A stretch of 12,955 nt of DNA from an uncultured Gammaproteobacteria bacterium (lineage in GTDB: Bacteria > Pseudomonadota > Gammaproteobacteria > Pseudomonadales > Pseudohongiellaceae): positions 1 through 12,955 of the forward strand of contig CAISYX010000401.1 of NCBI GenBank assembly GCA_903889815.1. The letters are read 5' to 3'. How positions within the stretch are numbered: position 1 is the first letter of the stretch; every line of letters starts with the position of its first letter. The position numbers and the translations under genes are program-made. Shown here piece after piece: positions 1 through 6,958 of this stretch. The notes beneath the pieces were generated by a model. It saw nothing but the letters and a program-made list of their open reading frames with translations. It was not told the origin of the DNA and did not search any database.

Positions 1-671
1 AGCTTCTGCTGCTCCACACTCACAACATACGAGATGACTTCGTCGAGAAAACTGCGGTCGTGGGAAATGATCAGCAGCGTGCCCTGATAACGCTTGAGCC
101 ATTGTTCCAGCCATAGCGTGGCTTCCAGGTCGAGGTGGTTGGTGGGCTCGTCCAGCAGCAGCAGGTCGGAGGGTGCCATCAGGGCGGCGGCGAGATTCAG
201 GCGGATGCGCCAGCCCCCGGAAAAGCTCGAGACGGGATTGTCGAACTGTTCAGCCGAAAAGCCGAGTCCCGATAGCAACTGCATGGCCCGGAAACGAATG
301 TCGTAGCCGCCAATCTTGTCCATGTCGCTGTGCAGATGGGCAATGGCCGAACCGTCGCCCTTTGCCTCCGCCGCGTGCAACAGCCGTTCGATCTCGCGGT
401 AGCGCGCATCGCCATCAATCACGAAGTCCACCGCCGACGTGGCCGAAGCCACGGTCTCCTGACGCATGTGCGCACACCGCAGACCTTCCGGCATGGACAG
501 ATCGCCCTGATCCAGCGCCAGTTGCCCCAGAAGACAGGCAAACAGACTGGATTTGCCGCTGCCATTGCGGCCAATGACACCTATCTTCTGCCCATTGTGA
601 ATGGCCAGACTGGCATCGCGCAGCAGCACCAGTTCGCCGCGCATCAGCGTGGCATTGTTCAGGGAAATCAT
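1..671 (-). CDS. yheS: ABC-F family ATPase, YheS-like (partial, C-terminal part beyond the window)
   Basis: Soluble ABC-F protein: two ABC ATPase domains without membrane segments. Family members bind ribosomes and relieve stalled or problematic translation; the exact role of YheS is not settled. 223 residues are visible of a family norm of about 640, essentially the first nucleotide-binding domain. Walker A is GRNGSGKS at residues 34-41, the signature SGGW at 151-154, Walker B plus D-loop LLLLDEPTNHLD at 170-181, and the switch His in SHDR at 203-206. The wording around VIDGD (84-88) and the visible end (GTLLIISHDRSFLD) closely resembles E. coli YheS as I remember it. The start ATG at 669-671 is set by homology (MISLNNATL); the Shine-Dalgarno is weak. 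It diverges from the response regulator gene. The assignment to ABC-F is very firm and to the YheS branch fairly firm. Confidence 0.93.
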   Translation of the reverse strand, partial: MISLNNATLMRGELVLLRDASLAIHNGQKIGVIGRNGSGKSSLFACLLGQLALDQGDLSMPEGLRCAHMRQETVASATSAVDFVIDGDARYREIERLLHAAEAKGDGSAIAHLHSDMDKIGGYDIRFRAMQLLSGLGFSAEQFDNPVSSFSGGWRIRLNLAAALMAPSDLLLLDEPTNHLDLEATLWLEQWLKRYQGTLLIISHDRSFLDEVISYVVSVEQQK

Positions 672-689
672 CGCGATCACTCGTAGAGG

Positions 690-708
690 GCGGGCCTGCA
701 CGGCCCGC
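690..708. promoter_or_regulatory. GC hairpin in the yheS leader
   Basis: A perfect 7-bp inverted repeat, GCGGGCC at 690-696 and GGCCCGC at 702-708, encloses a 5-base loop. On the minus strand it sits 18 bases upstream of the yheS start codon, so in the leader RNA it could shield the initiation region. No T-run follows on either strand, so it is not a canonical terminator. The hairpin is seen directly; a regulatory role is inference. Confidence 0.3.
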
Positions 709-772
709 TGGCGGGCAATGATACTACCGCTGCCCCTGCCAAGGCACTAGCGTGCAGCGGCCGCCAGTCTGA

Positions 773-801
773 TTGATTTCCCCAGGCCGACTTCGTACAC
801 T
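773..801 (+). promoter_or_regulatory. Putative sigma-70 promoter of the two-component operon
   Basis: TTGATT at 773-778 and TACACT at 796-801 are separated by exactly 17 bases, each matching the -35/-10 consensus at four of six positions. Transcription would start near 808, leaving a leader of about 20 bases before the response regulator ATG at 829. Spacing and position are good; the match is by eye only. Confidence 0.5.
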
Positions 802-828
802 CGGTCAGACTTGCATTCAGGGTGCTGC

Positions 829-1530
829 ATGAAACAGATTCTGCTGATAGATGACGACGAGAAACTCGGCCAGTTGCTGACGCAATATCTGGAGCGCTAT
901 GACATGACGGTCACGGCGACCCATACCCCCTCGAAGGGTTTCGAATACCTCAAGCGCAACAAGCCTGATCTGCTGATACTGGATGTCATGCTGCCCGAGA
1001 AGGACGGCTTTGAAATCTGCCGCGAGATTCGCGCCAAATCGTCTCTGTACGGCCAGCTGCCCATCCTGATGCTTACCGCCCACGGCGAAGTCACTGACCG
1101 CATCGTCGGGCTCGAGCTGGGTGCCGACGACTACCTGCCCAAGCCCTTTGAACCCCGCGAACTGGTGGCGCGCATCACCAATATCCTGCGCCGCACCAGT
1201 GATGAAGCACGCAGCCAGCTCGATGTGCCGAGAATTCAGGGCCTGGAAGTGGACACGGTGCGGCGCCTGGTCAAGCTGGATGGGGAGATCGTCGAACTGA
1301 CCACCATGGAATACGAATTGCTGCTGCTGTTCATGCAGTCACCCAACAAGACCTTCACCCGTGACGAACTGATGAACCGCCTGCGCGGCATCGACGCAGA
1401 ATTGTTTTCGCGCGCCGTGGACACTCTCGTCAGCCGGCTGCGCCACAAGCTCAAGGACACCTCGAAGACGCCGCGCTTCATCAAGACGGTGTGGGGACGC
1501 GGCTACACCTTTGTGGGTGAGCCAGGCTGA
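829..1530 (+). CDS. Two-component response regulator, OmpR/PhoB family
   Basis: DNA-binding response regulator of 233 residues. The receiver domain occupies about residues 1-120: acidic pocket D8/D9, phosphoacceptor D52 in LILDVMLP, switch T83, and conserved K105 in LPKPF. A winged-helix output domain follows at about 135-230 and ends with the typical WGRGYTF. Phosphorylation by the adjacent kinase should promote dimerisation and binding to tandem DNA sites. The ATG at 829 is chosen because the receiver normally begins right there (MKQILLIDDDE) and AGGG lies about 7 bases upstream; a TTG six codons earlier (811) is in frame but adds nothing conserved. The kinase gene begins 27 bases downstream, so the two form an operon. 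It resembles the RstA/CpxR/OmpR branch, but I cannot identify the orthologue or the regulon. Confidence 0.95.
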   Translation: MKQILLIDDDEKLGQLLTQYLERYDMTVTATHTPSKGFEYLKRNKPDLLILDVMLPEKDGFEICREIRAKSSLYGQLPILMLTAHGEVTDRIVGLELGADDYLPKPFEPRELVARITNILRRTSDEARSQLDVPRIQGLEVDTVRRLVKLDGEIVELTTMEYELLLLFMQSPNKTFTRDELMNRLRGIDAELFSRAVDTLVSRLRHKLKDTSKTPRFIKTVWGRGYTFVGEPG

Positions 1531-1557
1531 GGCCTGCGCCGCACCAGTGGCACCACC

Positions 1558-2895
1558 ATGAAGACTCTGCCTGGACGCATCAACAACTCGCTCTTCTTCC
1601 GCCTGTTCCTGATATTCAGCGTCACAGTGCTGGTATTTTTCCTGATCATCACTCTGTCCATCCGCCAGATCGACGAGAACTGGCGCTCCGAACGGCTGAA
1701 TCCTCTGCCGGATTTCTACCTCGACAACATCACGCTGATCGTCGACAACATCGGCGTGCCTCCCGATCTGCAGCGCGCCACGCAGCTTGCCGCTGAGCTG
1801 TCGCTGACCATCATCATCCGCAGTCCTCACATCAACTGGCAGTCCGATGACCAGAGCGATCTGGACGTGGACAGCGCGGCCTTCGTCCGCACGCTGTCGC
1901 GGGAAGCGCAGATCATGGTGGTTGGTGACGAGGAAGTGATTCGTGTGGCACGCGGCGCTTATGAGTACTTCCTGAACCGGCGCGTACCGACACTCAGCGA
2001 CTATGACTACATCGTGGTGTACATCGGACTCGCCCTTGCCGGTTTCGCGTTGCTGCTCAATTATCTGCTGGTGCATCGCCTGCTGGTGGACCCCGTGCGC
2101 AAGTTGCGGGAAGGTGCCGAACGCATCTGCGACGGCGACCTGAGCTACCGCGTGAAGACGCGCCGCACAGACGAGCTGGGCGAGCTGACCCAGAGCGTGA
2201 ACCACATGGCCGACTCGCTGCAGTCAATGCTGGAGGCGAAGCGCCAGTTGCTGCTGGCCATCAGCCACGAACTGCGCACGCCGATCACCCGCGCAAAACT
2301 GCAGCTGGAGTTCATGGACGACGGTTCCGTGCGCGAAGCGCTGGCGGACGACATCAATGAGATTGACCTGTTGATTTCCGACCTGATCGAAGCTGAGCGC
2401 CTGAGCAATCAACACCAGGCACTGCTGGCAGAACATGTGGATTTCGCCGATTACATCGGCCTGGTGCTGGAGCCCTACTTCCACAACTACGCGCCGGGCG
2501 TTGACTTTCAGCGCCCGGAAGAAGACGCCTCGATTTCCATCGACAAGCTGCGCACGCGGCTGCTGCTGACCAATATCGTGAACAATGCCATCCGGCACGG
2601 TCGGGACAAGCCCATTTGCGTGCGTGTGTCATTCACTGCGAGCGAAGCGATTCTGGAAGTACAAGACGAGGGTGAGGGCATCTCGGCGGAGCACATGGAA
2701 CATCTGAGCGAGCCCTTCTATCGCGCCGACAGCGCGCGCCAGCGCAACACGGGTGGTTTTGGACTGGGACTTTATCTTTGCCGGCTGATTGCACAGGCCC
2801 ACGGGGGCCGCCTGGAAATCAGCAGCGAGCTGGGCGTGGGCACCCATGTAAAGGTGTTCCTGCCCTATGAGCAGGAGCAGGACCCGTCCTTGTAA
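1558..2895 (+). CDS. Sensor histidine kinase with HAMP domain (partner of the upstream regulator)
   Basis: Inner-membrane sensor kinase of 445 residues. TM1 is at about 13-35 and TM2 at about 151-172, with a periplasmic sensor region of about 115 residues between them that I do not recognise. A HAMP linker follows (about 172-225, with the usual DP-R and DELGELTQSVN elements). The HisKA motif HELRTP has phosphorylatable H237. The HATPase domain shows the N box VNNAIRHG (341-348), G1 DEGEGI (370-375), the F-box region EPFYRAD (385-391) and G2 GGFGLGL (399-405). All catalytic boxes are intact, so it should autophosphorylate and pass phosphate to D52 of the regulator. The ATG at 1558 lacks a strong Shine-Dalgarno, so translation may be coupled to the regulator gene. 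The gene converges on the Gld-type ABC operon. The stimulus is unknown. Confidence 0.95.
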   Translation: MKTLPGRINNSLFFRLFLIFSVTVLVFFLIITLSIRQIDENWRSERLNPLPDFYLDNITLIVDNIGVPPDLQRATQLAAELSLTIIIRSPHINWQSDDQSDLDVDSAAFVRTLSREAQIMVVGDEEVIRVARGAYEYFLNRRVPTLSDYDYIVVYIGLALAGFALLLNYLLVHRLLVDPVRKLREGAERICDGDLSYRVKTRRTDELGELTQSVNHMADSLQSMLEAKRQLLLAISHELRTPITRAKLQLEFMDDGSVREALADDINEIDLLISDLIEAERLSNQHQALLAEHVDFADYIGLVLEPYFHNYAPGVDFQRPEEDASISIDKLRTRLLLTNIVNNAIRHGRDKPICVRVSFTASEAILEVQDEGEGISAEHMEHLSEPFYRADSARQRNTGGFGLGLYLCRLIAQAHGGRLEISSELGVGTHVKVFLPYEQEQDPSL

Positions 2896-2910
2896 GAGCG
2901 GGCGCTGCTT

Positions 2911-2930
2911 TGTGGGAGCGGGCTCCCACA
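2911..2930. repeat. Perfect REP-like palindrome between convergent genes
   Basis: TGTGGGAGCGGGCTCCCACA consists of two 9-base arms that pair perfectly around a GG centre. It shares the outer end TGTGGGAGCGGGC with the REP copy at 8226. It lies in the 68-bp gap between the kinase stop (2895) and the GldG-like stop (2964), and a further ctcccaca fragment sits at 2949-2956. No T-run follows on either strand, so it is not a standard intrinsic terminator, though a hairpin here could protect 3' ends of both transcripts. It reads as a REP relic, possibly a REPIN that lost its interior. Confidence 0.7.
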
Positions 2931-2963
2931 GACAGCCCCAACAGTCCACTCCCACAGCCGCCG

Positions 2964-4934
2964 CTACGCCGTGCGGCGCCGCCCGCGCAGGTAACCCATC
3001 AGCAGCACGAAGCCAATCAGCAGAATCGGCACCAGCGCCGTGTTCACGAATTTCAGCACCGAGCCGAGGCGTTCGATGTCCTGGTTCAACTGCAGCTGCA
3101 CTTCCCGCAGACGACGGCGCGTCTCAAGCTGCTGCTCGTTGAAGCGGTCGATCTCGGCGCGCTGCTCGTCAGAGAGCTGGTTGCCGTCCTGCGTGCTCGA
3201 CAGTGCCGCAATCTGCGCTTCCGTCTGCTGCAGATTCTGCAGCAGTTCCGTCTCTTCCTCACGCAGACGCAGGTCGGCTTCCCGCTGCAGTTCCATCACC
3301 GTCAGGAAAGGACGTGCGTAACGGCCACGGCTGCGGATGGTGACCAGCTCGGCATTGCCTGAGAGATTGTCCAGCGCGTTCATGATGAAGTCGCCGTTGC
3401 TCGCGAACGCCTGGCCAATGCGCTGGCCGAAGAAGGACTGGATCTGCACCCACAGTCGATCATTGAGCATGTCGGAATCAGCAATCAGGATGATATTGAC
3501 CGGGCCGTTCGATTCGCTCAGATGGGCCGCCAGGGGCTCCTCAGCTGCAGGAGCAGGACTTGGCTCGGCGCTCGCTGCCGCGTCTGCGCCAGCAACAGCA
3601 TCTGCTGATTCCACGGCAGGCTCGGCGGCGGGTGCCGGACGTCCCTCGGGGAAGGCGGACTGCACTGTGCCGGAGACGCGCGCCGCAATGGTGTAACGCT
3701 CGCCAGAGGCCTGGAAGTCATCCAGCAGAATGGTCGGGTCGGTCAGCGCCTTGAACAACGGCGCCTCCATCAGGCCAGCGTCGGCACTGCTCTGCAGCAG
3801 AGGCTCGAAGGTGGTCTGCGCGCCCTCGAGCGGCGAGATCGCGCCGGCGGACGACAAGTTCAACACCTGCATTCCCGTGGTCACGATGTCATTCGCGAAA
3901 CTGCCGCGCTGCAGGCCCATCATGCCGTAATGCGTCACCGGGCGGGTGGACTCACCCAGATTCACCAGCAGCGCCTGTTCGCGATCGGCCACAACGCGGG
4001 TATTGTCGAACTGCACGCCCCAGGCGCGCAGCAAGGCGTCCAGATCAGAGGCCTGATTCGGACGCGCCACTGGCACGCCGTCCGGGCCAGGCTGCGCCTG
4101 GGAATCCGCATTCGGATCGAGGAAGGCCAGCACCTTGCCGCCACGCAGCACGAACTGATCGATCGCGTACTGGGTCTGCAGGCTCAGCTCCTGCGGGTGC
4201 ACCAGCATCAGGATAGTAATGTCCTCATCGATGCTGGTGGCATCGGGTGCCACACGTCGCGCGGTGTACAACTGCCTGATCGTGTCCATGATCATCAGCG
4301 GCGCCACCGGCTGCATCGTGTCGGGATTCATGCCGCCATCCACGGGAACGCTGGACAGGAAACCCACCACTGGCGGCGTGGGGTTCGCCACCTGGGTAAT
4401 CAGTTTGGCAACCTCGTATTCCAGAAACTCTTCCTGATCAGGCCGCACCAAGGCGATGGTCTTGAAGATCTTCTCCGCCGTGGCCTCTTCGCCTTCCGCC
4501 GCATTGGTGGACGGGTCAAGCGCCACGATGCCGAAGAACACTTCCTCGCCGCCTTCGCTCAACGGCACGCGCTGCACGCCGAATTCCACGGCCTCGTCTT
4601 CCTCTTCAGAGAACGGCACCGGGTCCACCAGGCGCAGTGTCAGGTTGCCTTCGCTGGCGATCTCCATCTCCTGCAGCAGCTCCTGCACGCGGGTGCCATA
4701 GGTGCGCAGTTGGGGCACATCGGCCGTCGCCTCTTCCGAGTAGAAGAACAACAGCTCGACGGGCTTTTCGAGATTGCGCACGATATTGCGGGTGCCGTCG
4801 GCAAGGGTGTAGAGACTGTCCTGCGTCAGGTCAACGCGCAGCCGGGGAAACACACTGATCAGCGCTACGCTGACCAGCAGGAAGGCGCCGGTGATCACCA
4901 GGCCTTTTCCAGAAAACATCATCTTGCTGTTCAT
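2964..4934 (-). CDS. GldG-like auxiliary membrane protein of a Gld-type ABC transporter
   Basis: 656-residue protein of the ABC-type auxiliary (GldG) family, third gene of an operon with an ABC-2 permease and ATPase. TM1 is at about 10-30, followed by a large extracytoplasmic region with typical GldG-family phrases (DLTQDSLYTLADGT at 35-48; DSDMLNDRLW at 486-495 and NGDFIMNALDNLSG at 513-526). An Ala/Pro/Glu-rich linker lies at about 431-470, a predicted coiled coil at about 545-625, and TM2 at about 631-648 before a basic tail (RGRRR). In Bacteroidetes the family belongs to the gliding/T9SS-linked GldAFG set; in proteobacteria the substrate is unknown. Start: two ATGs are adjacent (4937 and 4934); the second is preferred because GAGGAG then sits about 7 bases upstream. 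The upstream permease stop overlaps that Shine-Dalgarno, implying coupling. An in-frame upstream extension to 4994 lies inside the permease gene and is unlikely. Confidence 0.88.
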   Translation of the reverse strand: MNSKMMFSGKGLVITGAFLLVSVALISVFPRLRVDLTQDSLYTLADGTRNIVRNLEKPVELLFFYSEEATADVPQLRTYGTRVQELLQEMEIASEGNLTLRLVDPVPFSEEEDEAVEFGVQRVPLSEGGEEVFFGIVALDPSTNAAEGEEATAEKIFKTIALVRPDQEEFLEYEVAKLITQVANPTPPVVGFLSSVPVDGGMNPDTMQPVAPLMIMDTIRQLYTARRVAPDATSIDEDITILMLVHPQELSLQTQYAIDQFVLRGGKVLAFLDPNADSQAQPGPDGVPVARPNQASDLDALLRAWGVQFDNTRVVADREQALLVNLGESTRPVTHYGMMGLQRGSFANDIVTTGMQVLNLSSAGAISPLEGAQTTFEPLLQSSADAGLMEAPLFKALTDPTILLDDFQASGERYTIAARVSGTVQSAFPEGRPAPAAEPAVESADAVAGADAAASAEPSPAPAAEEPLAAHLSESNGPVNIILIADSDMLNDRLWVQIQSFFGQRIGQAFASNGDFIMNALDNLSGNAELVTIRSRGRYARPFLTVMELQREADLRLREEETELLQNLQQTEAQIAALSSTQDGNQLSDEQRAEIDRFNEQQLETRRRLREVQLQLNQDIERLGSVLKFVNTALVPILLIGFVLLMGYLRGRRRTA

Positions 4935-4945
4935 CATCAGACTCC

Positions 4946-5677
4946 TCAATTCGCTTTCTTGATTTCGATGACGATGGCGGAGGCAAACAGCCACGACGCC
5001 ATGAACACGAGGAAGAACAGAATGTCACGCACGTCGAGCACCCCTTTGCTGATGGCGTCGAAGTGCGTCAGGAAACTCAGAGCCGCCACGGCATCCACCA
5101 GCACCTGCGGCGCCCAGTTGAAGGCGTTCAGCACGATCTCGGAGCCCGAGGCCACGAACACGAAGCAGATGGCCACGGTCAGGATGAAGGCGATCACCGA
5201 ATTGCGCGTCATCGCCGACATGCACGACCCGATGGCCAGGAAACTGCCGGCCATCAGCCAGCTGCCCAGATAGGCCGCGACGATCACCCCATTGTCAGGG
5301 TCACCCAGATAGTTCACGGTGATCCAGATGGGGAAGGTCAGCAGAAGTGCCGCACCGCACAATACCCACGCGGCCAGGAATTTGCCGAGCACCGCATCAG
5401 TGAGTTTCACCGGCAGTGTCATCAGCAGTTCGATGGTGCCCGTCTTGCGCTCATCGGCCCACAGGCCCATGGCGATGGCCGGAATCATGAACAGATAGAG
5501 CCAGGGATGGAAACTGAAAAAAGGCATCAGGTCAGCCTGGCCGCGCACGTAGAAGCCACCGAGGTCGAAGGTGAAGATGCCGTTCATCACCAGAAAGATC
5601 ACGATGAACACATAGGCGAGCGGGGTGGCGAAGTAGCCCGCCAGTTCGCGCTTGAAAATGATCTGCAGAATTCTCAT
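4946..5677 (-). CDS. ABC-2 type permease, GldF-like
   Basis: Inner-membrane permease of 243 residues with about six hydrophobic segments (roughly 17-35, 58-73, 99-121, 132-150, 160-178 and 215-238). The cytoplasmic segment ADERKTGTIELLMTLPV (about 74-90) is the coupling element of ABC-2 permeases that touches the ATPase. It should form the membrane channel with the ATPase encoded immediately upstream. Its ATG (5675-5677) overlaps the ATPase stop as ATGA, and a strong AGGAG at 5685-5689 sits 7 bases upstream, so start and coupling are well supported. Its length is typical of GldF-like permeases. The substrate cannot be told from sequence. Confidence 0.9.
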   Translation of the reverse strand: MRILQIIFKRELAGYFATPLAYVFIVIFLVMNGIFTFDLGGFYVRGQADLMPFFSFHPWLYLFMIPAIAMGLWADERKTGTIELLMTLPVKLTDAVLGKFLAAWVLCGAALLLTFPIWITVNYLGDPDNGVIVAAYLGSWLMAGSFLAIGSCMSAMTRNSVIAFILTVAICFVFVASGSEIVLNAFNWAPQVLVDAVAALSFLTHFDAISKGVLDVRDILFFLVFMASWLFASAIVIEIKKAN

Positions 5678-6639
5678 TGCGTCACTCCTGTCTCATGCTT
5701 CTGGGCACTGCCCGTGACCGTGCCCTGTGTCACACTGCGGAAGTAATCTTCCAGCAGCCCTTCCACCAGATGAAATTCCGCCACTGGCCAGCGCTCGTTC
5801 TGCGCCATATCCAGCACCTTGCTGAAGATCTGCGCGCCCTGCTGCGGCAGCAGCACGTGGCGGCGTCCGCTGGCATCACTCAGCTCGATGCCGCTGACTT
5901 CAGTCACACTCGCCACCGCCTTGTGCAGGTCGAAATCTGCCGTCAGCTGCACGCTCACCGCGCCGAAGTAGCGCGAACGGGCCTCCAGCTCCTTCGGGGT
6001 GCCATCGGCCAGAATGCGCCCGCCGGCGATGATGATCGCACGGGTGCACACGGCACTGACTTCTTCGAGGATATGGGTGGAGATGATGACGATCTTGTCT
6101 TTGGCGAGGTTGCGGATGAGCTGGCGGACCTGGTGTTTCTGGTTCGGGTCGAGGCCGTCGGTTGGCTCGTCCAGAATCAACACCTTGGGGTCATGCAGGA
6201 TGGCCTGGGCCAGTCCCACCCGGCGCTTGAAACCTTTGGAGAGGGTGTCGATCGTCTTGTGGCACACCGCCCCCAGCTCGACGTCGCCGATGACCTTGTC
6301 GATGCGGCGCTGCTTCTCCTGCCCGCTGAAGCCGCGGATCTCGGCGATGAAGTCGAGGAACTGCAGCACCGTCATGTCGGGATAACAGGGCGCGCCTTCG
6401 GGCAGGTAGCCGATCAGCGCCTTGACGGCCAGCGGGTCGGTGGCGATGTCGTGCCCGTCCACCTTCACCGAACCCGAGGTCGCCGCCAGAAAGCCGGTGA
6501 TGACCTTCATGGTTGTGGATTTGCCCGCGCCGTTGGGCCCGAGAAATCCCAGTACTTCGCCTTCCCGCACCGTGAAACTGAGATTGTCCACGGCTGTAAA
6601 ATTGTCGAATTTCTTCGTTAACTGATTAATTTCAATCAT
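5674..6639 (-). CDS. ABC transporter ATP-binding protein, GldA-like
   Basis: 321-residue ATPase and first gene of the Gld-type operon. Walker A is GPNGAGKST at 34-42, the Q-loop region is YLPEGAPCY (Glu in place of Gln, common in this subfamily), the signature is the variant LSKGFKRR at 133-140, Walker B is VLILDEPT at 153-160, and the switch His is H189 in ISTHI. A C-terminal extension of about 110 residues follows the ATPase core, as in other ABC-2 export ATPases. It powers the GldF-like permease encoded next. The ATG at 6637-6639 (MIEINQL) is chosen because the ATPase fold starts there; the open frame extends to a TTG at 6663 with no conserved content. The Shine-Dalgarno is only a weak GGA. 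It diverges from lptM. Confidence 0.93.
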   Translation of the reverse strand: MIEINQLTKKFDNFTAVDNLSFTVREGEVLGFLGPNGAGKSTTMKVITGFLAATSGSVKVDGHDIATDPLAVKALIGYLPEGAPCYPDMTVLQFLDFIAEIRGFSGQEKQRRIDKVIGDVELGAVCHKTIDTLSKGFKRRVGLAQAILHDPKVLILDEPTDGLDPNQKHQVRQLIRNLAKDKIVIISTHILEEVSAVCTRAIIIAGGRILADGTPKELEARSRYFGAVSVQLTADFDLHKAVASVTEVSGIELSDASGRRHVLLPQQGAQIFSKVLDMAQNERWPVAEFHLVEGLLEDYFRSVTQGTVTGSAQKHETGVTQ

Positions 6640-6800
6640 GATTATTGTTCCGTATACGACCAACGAGCCGCCTTTGTGGGGACAGCGATGCGTGATTTCA
6701 AGTCAGATCAGACAGCCTGCAAGCCCCGGCGGCGTGGCTTTTGCGCAACGTCTGCGGCTATAATCCCGGCACTTTCAAGAACCCGGACAAGCCCACAACC
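6640..6800. other. Divergent intergenic region between the ABC operon and lptM
   Basis: This 161-base gap must hold the promoters of both the leftward ABC operon and the rightward lptM–lysA–dapF operon. On the plus strand a perfect TATAAT is visible (separate entry). On the minus strand I found only a weak -10-like TATACG (6651-6656) with no good -35, so I do not call a promoter for the ABC operon. No RNA gene or further ORF is evident. Confidence 0.5.
6759..6764 (+). promoter_or_regulatory. Putative -10 box of the lptM–lysA–dapF operon
   Basis: A perfect TATAAT, in the context GGCTATAATCCCG, places a start site near 6771, about 30 bases before the lptM GTG. No convincing -35 hexamer is found 16-18 bases upstream (TGGCTT or GGCTTT), so an activator or a non-optimal -35 is possible. 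Confidence 0.5.
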
Positions 6801-6920
6801 GTGACCAATTCCCTGCGCCTGACACTGATGCTTTTCCTGTGCTGCGGCCTGTTGAGCTGTGGTCAGAAGGGCCCCCTGCAGCGACCCGACCAGAGCGCCT
6901 TCACGGCCTCCGTGCGCTGA
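6801..6920 (+). CDS. lptM: LptM-like small outer-membrane lipoprotein (39 aa)
   Basis: GTG-initiated 39-residue ORF: a short basic N-terminus (MTNSLR), a hydrophobic stretch (LTLMLFLCCGLL), then the lipobox LLSC with C20 as the lipidated Cys and the diagnostic GQKGPLQRP. E. coli LptM (YifL) carries GCGLKGPL at the same place, and the gene lies immediately upstream of lysA/dapF in many gammaproteobacteria. E. coli LptM assists disulfide maturation of the LptD/LptE lipopolysaccharide translocon in the outer membrane. This copy is shorter than the 67-residue E. coli protein, with only about 19 residues after the Cys, but the conserved N-terminal portion is complete. GTG is chosen because the next ATG (6828) would leave only ten residues before the Cys. 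The stop is 38 bases before the lysA start. Confidence 0.82.
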   Translation: MTNSLRLTLMLFLCCGLLSCGQKGPLQRPDQSAFTASVR

Positions 6921-6958
6921 TCGACACCTCTTTCCACCGACTCCCAGGACGCTCATCA

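Noticed and set aside
1339..2205. 288-codon minus-strand open frame
   Set aside because: Antisense to the response regulator and histidine kinase; composition is shadow-like and it has no recognisable motif.
2905..2935. Bidirectional rho-independent terminator
   Set aside because: The hairpin is perfect but neither strand has a following T-run, so I list it as a REP-like palindrome only.
3930..5273. 447-codon plus-strand open frame
   Set aside because: It lies antisense to the GldG-like gene and the permease, both supported by family motifs and Shine-Dalgarno/stop coupling. Its product is His/Gln-rich low-complexity sequence typical of antisense frames in GC-rich DNA.
5677..6621. 314-codon plus-strand open frame
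   Set aside because: Exact antisense of the GldA-like ATPase, whose Walker motifs are intact.
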